NCBI GenBank assembly: GCA_003645975.1
Contig: QNDP01000005.1
Coordinates: 1 to 17,688, forward strand
DNA from: Candidatus Hydrothermota bacterium
GTDB lineage: Bacteria > Hydrothermota > Hydrothermia > B15-G9
Direction: 5' to 3'
DNA: 17,688 bases
Part shown: positions 14,802 to 17,688 of the stretch, one piece after another
Layout: each line of letters starts with the position of its first letter
Numbering within the stretch: the first letter of the stretch is position 1
The notes under the pieces: model-generated
Told to the model about the DNA's origin: nothing
Database searches by the model: none
What the model saw: the letters and a program-made list of their open reading frames with translations, nothing else
Position numbers and translations under genes: made by a program

Positions 14802-15221
14802 TCAACGCATTTGCAACCCTTCTGTCACCTCTTTTTTCGCCTGCTTCAACATTGTCCTCCTGTCCCAAAAGATCAGGGTTATCACGGCGACCACCAAAGT
14901 CGTAAAGACTCCGGTCAGGGCCAGAAGTATCGAGTAAAGCCGATCAAATTGAGCGTCTATCTCGTCAAACCTTTGTTCAATAGCTTCAAAGCGTCGATCG
15001 ATGGCCTCGAAGCGCTGCTGGTCGATTGATTTGAACTTTTCATCGTGCTGTGCAAGTTTGAGTTTTATCTCCATCAGCTCACGATAGAGCATCTCATTGG
15101 TAACCTTGAAGTTGGGCATTGGCACACTTATGGCCGATGTGCCAGGGCTATCCAAATTTTTGGCGCCCAAAGTCGAGACACTCAAAAGCATCACCATCAA
15201 TACCAACAGACTCACCCTCAT
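14802..15221 (-). CDS. Small exported coiled-coil protein with C-terminal membrane anchor
   Basis: A 139-residue protein I cannot name. An N-terminal signal peptide probably ends near LGA (18-20). Residues 41-95 form a coiled coil that ends in four 7-residue repeats of the type RFEAIDR, RFEAIEQ, RFDEIDA, QFDRLYS (70-97). A hydrophobic span (98-118) and a basic tail (RRTMLKQAKK) follow. The charge pattern predicts an extracytoplasmic coiled coil held in the inner membrane, tail inside. The ATG at 15221 has GGGGAA 4 nt upstream, in the 12-nt gap after the propeller gene, so the two are almost surely co-transcribed. Similar short coiled-coil/TM proteins are common and poorly characterised. Confidence 0.7.
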   Translation of the reverse strand: MRVSLLVLMVMLLSVSTLGAKNLDSPGTSAISVPMPNFKVTNEMLYRELMEIKLKLAQHDEKFKSIDQQRFEAIDRRFEAIEQRFDEIDAQFDRLYSILLALTGVFTTLVVAVITLIFWDRRTMLKQAKKEVTEGLQMR

Positions 15222-15233
15222 AATTTCCCCAGT

Positions 15234-17688
15234 TTATTTCGATTCTCCGAACACCGAGTTTCCAATGGTAATGGACGATGTTGACAAAGGGAAATCCCAC
15301 AGAAGGCTACCTCCCTTAAATACTTGCTGTTTGCCGTGAGACGAGGAGTTTATAGAATTTAAAAGGAATTTTTCGAGTTCGCTGAACATCACAACCCCAT
15401 TAGAATCAATGTCGGCTTCCCCTTTAAGACCTTTCATAGTCCGCTCCGCAAAGAGAGTAGTCTTTCCATCCGAGGATATTATCGACACCGATTGTCCCGC
15501 CGTGGAGACGAGTAATCTTATCCGTCTATGCCCATATTCAAGAGGAACAGTGGAAAGCAGTCGATTCAAGGATAATGCGATATCGCTTTTGTCCAAACTT
15601 ATGTTTTTGTAGAAACTTTTGACATTTTCTACCGCAGTTGGATTAACTGCATCCACTATCATGCAAATATTCGGCGGAAATGACAGAGGGGTAAGTAGTT
15701 TCATAACTGTCCTCAAGGATAGACTTGTGCTTGATAAGTTGCTCATTCGCGTATCACTGGTCAAAAAGTAAATATCATCATTGTAGGTAGGTTCATAAAA
15801 TGCTTGGCCGAAATATACAAACAATACACTGCTGTTATATGCGTTTTGAGCCTTTATAGCTATCCTTCTAATTTCGGCCTCGATTTGTTCAGATGTCGCT
15901 TCAGTGCCTATGAGCAACACGATGTTCTCAATGGGAATGTTAAGTGTATTTATCAAAGTCTGATAGAATTCCCGTGCTGCATCGATAGCATAATCTGTCG
16001 GGATAATCCCGCCGTCACGGTAACTTCTATCAACTCCAATAATCACAACAAAAAGTTTGTCGAGTTCACCCTTCTGAACAATGAATTTTCGTTCAAAAAT
16101 GAACCGGGGGAAGTCTTTGACCTTTAGTGTGATGATGTAAAGCCCGTCCTCATCAAGATTTGGTACAGAAAGCTTAAAATAGAACACTTGCTTTCCCTCA
16201 AATTCTCCTTTTGGCACGAGGCTGTCTGGTCTTATGAGGGTAAATGGGGACTCGTTATGACCACCAACTGGTTGCACTTTTATCCAGAAATCCAATACGC
16301 TATTTTGCGCTGATACATATCCCTCAAGCCAAAGTGTTCCATCAGGTGGTATTCTAATGATTCCCCCCGAAATTTCAGGACTTATGATCTCTATGCCAAG
16401 TGGGGGGACACTCCTAAAGTTGAGAGCGCTATGGCTATCAACTTGATTGGGATAGCTGCTGCTCGATGTGGTGACCACGATGTCGTCAGTTCTCTTTGGA
16501 GTGTTGTTTGTGATAACTTTCGAGGTATCCCGAACCCTCGCGATGTTCGAAGAAGCGGTGTCTTGAGGAACAACAGGCTCAGCATGGTCAACCTCATCGA
16601 CATCGATAGGATGACTTGACTCTGTATCGGTAATTTCGACCTCGTGGAAGTCGGCGAATTCGGGGCTTTTCTGCTCTGGGAGCTGTGCTCCATAAGGTGC
16701 CACTTCCGGATACGAGACCTCGATTGTATAAACCACGCCGGGATAGGCGCCCACCACGAGTTTCGAGCCGCTCAGATCCATGCCCCTGATAGGCGTAGGA
16801 AATCTCAAGGAATCGGTGAGCTGTAACAGAACAGTTTGAGGCAGTGCATATTCCGGGGTGATGGTCGCATTCACCCGATACGCCCTCACCTTATGGACAG
16901 TTGCGACAAGGAGCCAAAGGCCGTCTTCGGAGAACTTCAGGGAAGTTACAGGCTCCAAAAATTCTTCTGTCAAAATCAGTTCGTCCTCCTTATCCGCATT
17001 CTGCTTCAAAAAATACAGTTTTCCTCCATCTGTGCCGACAAAAATTGCCCGATCGTCAGGCGAAACGGCGACAGCGGTAACACGCCCGTCGAGCTTGTGC
17101 CTCTTTATTTTTCGCTGGGGGCTGAACATGTTTTCGATTTTGTAAACGCATGAATCCTCTGTGCCCAGAATCACCCATTGGTCTGAGCCGCCGAAATCGA
17201 TCGACAAAACGGCTGCGTCTCCCAAATCAAAAGAAGCGGCTTTGGTAAGATCACCTGCATTGAGGATCAAAACCTTCCCTTCATAACCTGCAATTCCTAT
17301 GTATCTTTTGCTCTTGCTGTATCTCAGGGTCTGAATGAAAAAATCCTGTTTGTATCTGCGGCCAGAATAGGTTCCGTTCTGTAACCTAAATTTTATCAAG
17401 CTGCCGAGAGAAGTGCCGCCGACAACCTCCTTTTCATCGAAGTCTCTGTCAAAGGTCGTAACGAATTCCTCCCTAAGTTCCTCAAGCACCTCGATTATCC
17501 CGATTTTTTTGAAAGGGTTCATGTCCCAAAGCTGTATTTCGCCCAGAGGCGTAGCCACAAAGATGTGCTGTGGGGTTGCACCGAATGAGATGGAACTTAT
17601 GTCATTGGTGAACAATGGCTTGGACTCTATCTCGTAATTTTTACTGACAGAATCTATCAGGAAAGTCAAAAAGTTAGCCTCATCTCCC
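15234..17688 (-). CDS. Beta-propeller protein with Ig-like and catalytically dead caspase-like domain, 5' end outside window
   Basis: The frame is open to the window's right edge (upstream codons read GDEANFL), so the gene is partial; the TTG at 17669 is used only for numbering (811 residues from there). Residues about 20-320 contain WD40/beta-propeller repeats (GEIQLWD, GYEGKVLILNA, VTAVAVSPDDRAIFVGTDGGKLYF, VTSLKFSEDGLWLLVAT). A Ser/Thr/acidic linker follows (about 325-420), then an Ig-like sandwich (about 425-530). Residues 537-775 have the caspase fold: KLFVVIIGVDRSY, TDYAIDAAREFYQTL, VLFVYFGQAF, DDIYFLTSD, NICMIVDAVN and LLVSTAGQ. The catalytic His position holds Gln622 (FGQA for SGHG) and the Cys position holds Val675 (DAV for DAC). 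Residues 753-764 form an EF-hand-like loop, DIDSNGVVMFSE. First gene of a three-gene unit; function unknown. Confidence 0.78.
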   Translation of the reverse strand, partial: GDEANFLTFLIDSVSKNYEIESKPLFTNDISSISFGATPQHIFVATPLGEIQLWDMNPFKKIGIIEVLEELREEFVTTFDRDFDEKEVVGGTSLGSLIKFRLQNGTYSGRRYKQDFFIQTLRYSKSKRYIGIAGYEGKVLILNAGDLTKAASFDLGDAAVLSIDFGGSDQWVILGTEDSCVYKIENMFSPQRKIKRHKLDGRVTAVAVSPDDRAIFVGTDGGKLYFLKQNADKEDELILTEEFLEPVTSLKFSEDGLWLLVATVHKVRAYRVNATITPEYALPQTVLLQLTDSLRFPTPIRGMDLSGSKLVVGAYPGVVYTIEVSYPEVAPYGAQLPEQKSPEFADFHEVEITDTESSHPIDVDEVDHAEPVVPQDTASSNIARVRDTSKVITNNTPKRTDDIVVTTSSSSYPNQVDSHSALNFRSVPPLGIEIISPEISGGIIRIPPDGTLWLEGYVSAQNSVLDFWIKVQPVGGHNESPFTLIRPDSLVPKGEFEGKQVFYFKLSVPNLDEDGLYIITLKVKDFPRFIFERKFIVQKGELDKLFVVIIGVDRSYRDGGIIPTDYAIDAAREFYQTLINTLNIPIENIVLLIGTEATSEQIEAEIRRIAIKAQNAYNSSVLFVYFGQAFYEPTYNDDIYFLTSDTRMSNLSSTSLSLRTVMKLLTPLSFPPNICMIVDAVNPTAVENVKSFYKNISLDKSDIALSLNRLLSTVPLEYGHRRIRLLVSTAGQSVSIISSDGKTTLFAERTMKGLKGEADIDSNGVVMFSELEKFLLNSINSSSHGKQQVFKGGSLLWDFPLSTSSITIGNSVFGESK

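Noticed and set aside
17667..17669. TTG at 17669 as start of the propeller gene
   Set aside because: The frame stays open to the window edge, there is no ribosome binding site in the remaining bases, and the sequence upstream continues in frame; the gene is cut by the window.

Overview
The window is bacterial chromosomal DNA, close to balanced in base composition, densely coded and carrying housekeeping genes. I found no transposase, integrase, phage gene or CRISPR array. The lineage cannot be fixed from sequence alone. A ferredoxin-fused acyl-CoA synthetase suggests anaerobic metabolism. The RecQ layout resembles that of Bacteroidetes-type proteins. The accessory genes at the right (lipoprotein, caspase-like fold, beta-propeller) would fit a Gram-negative of the FCB type or an uncultivated candidate phylum. 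That placement is inference.

Layout, left to right. (1) 1-2319 (+): a RecQ-family helicase whose 5' end lies outside the window. Its stop codon abuts that of a convergent gene (2320-3879, -), a succinyl-CoA synthetase beta-like ATP-grasp protein fused to a two-cluster ferredoxin domain. (2) 3880-4287: an intergenic region holding two divergent promoters around a G/C-tract palindromic repeat with a G-quadruplex motif. (3) 4288-10843 (+): a tight five-gene unit made of a coiled-coil NYN/LabA-type putative RNase, then murF, mraY, murD and ftsW. This is the middle of the dcw cell-wall/division cluster, cut off from murE on the left and from murG/murC on the right. Its promoter lies so close to the first ATG that the mRNA should be nearly leaderless. 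(4) 10877-12841 (-): rsmE and, 21 nt downstream, an M28 metallopeptidase. (5) 12888-13325 (-): five tRNA genes in the order Thr(UGU)-Tyr(GUA)-Gly(UCC)-Thr(GGU)-Pro(CGG) behind a strong promoter. The first four repeat the order of the thrU-tyrU-glyT-thrT-tufB operon of E. coli, but no tuf gene follows. (6) 13416-17688 (-): three closely spaced genes. These encode a beta-propeller protein with a caspase-like domain that lacks both catalytic residues (5' end outside the window), a small exported coiled-coil membrane protein, and a multidomain lipoprotein.

Region 3 makes lipid I (murF supplies the pentapeptide, mraY the lipid link), the D-Glu step (murD) and the septal glycosyltransferase (ftsW). 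Region 6 is the best candidate for an undescribed system: a cell-envelope module built around a dead caspase fold with an EF-hand-like loop, co-encoded with two envelope proteins.
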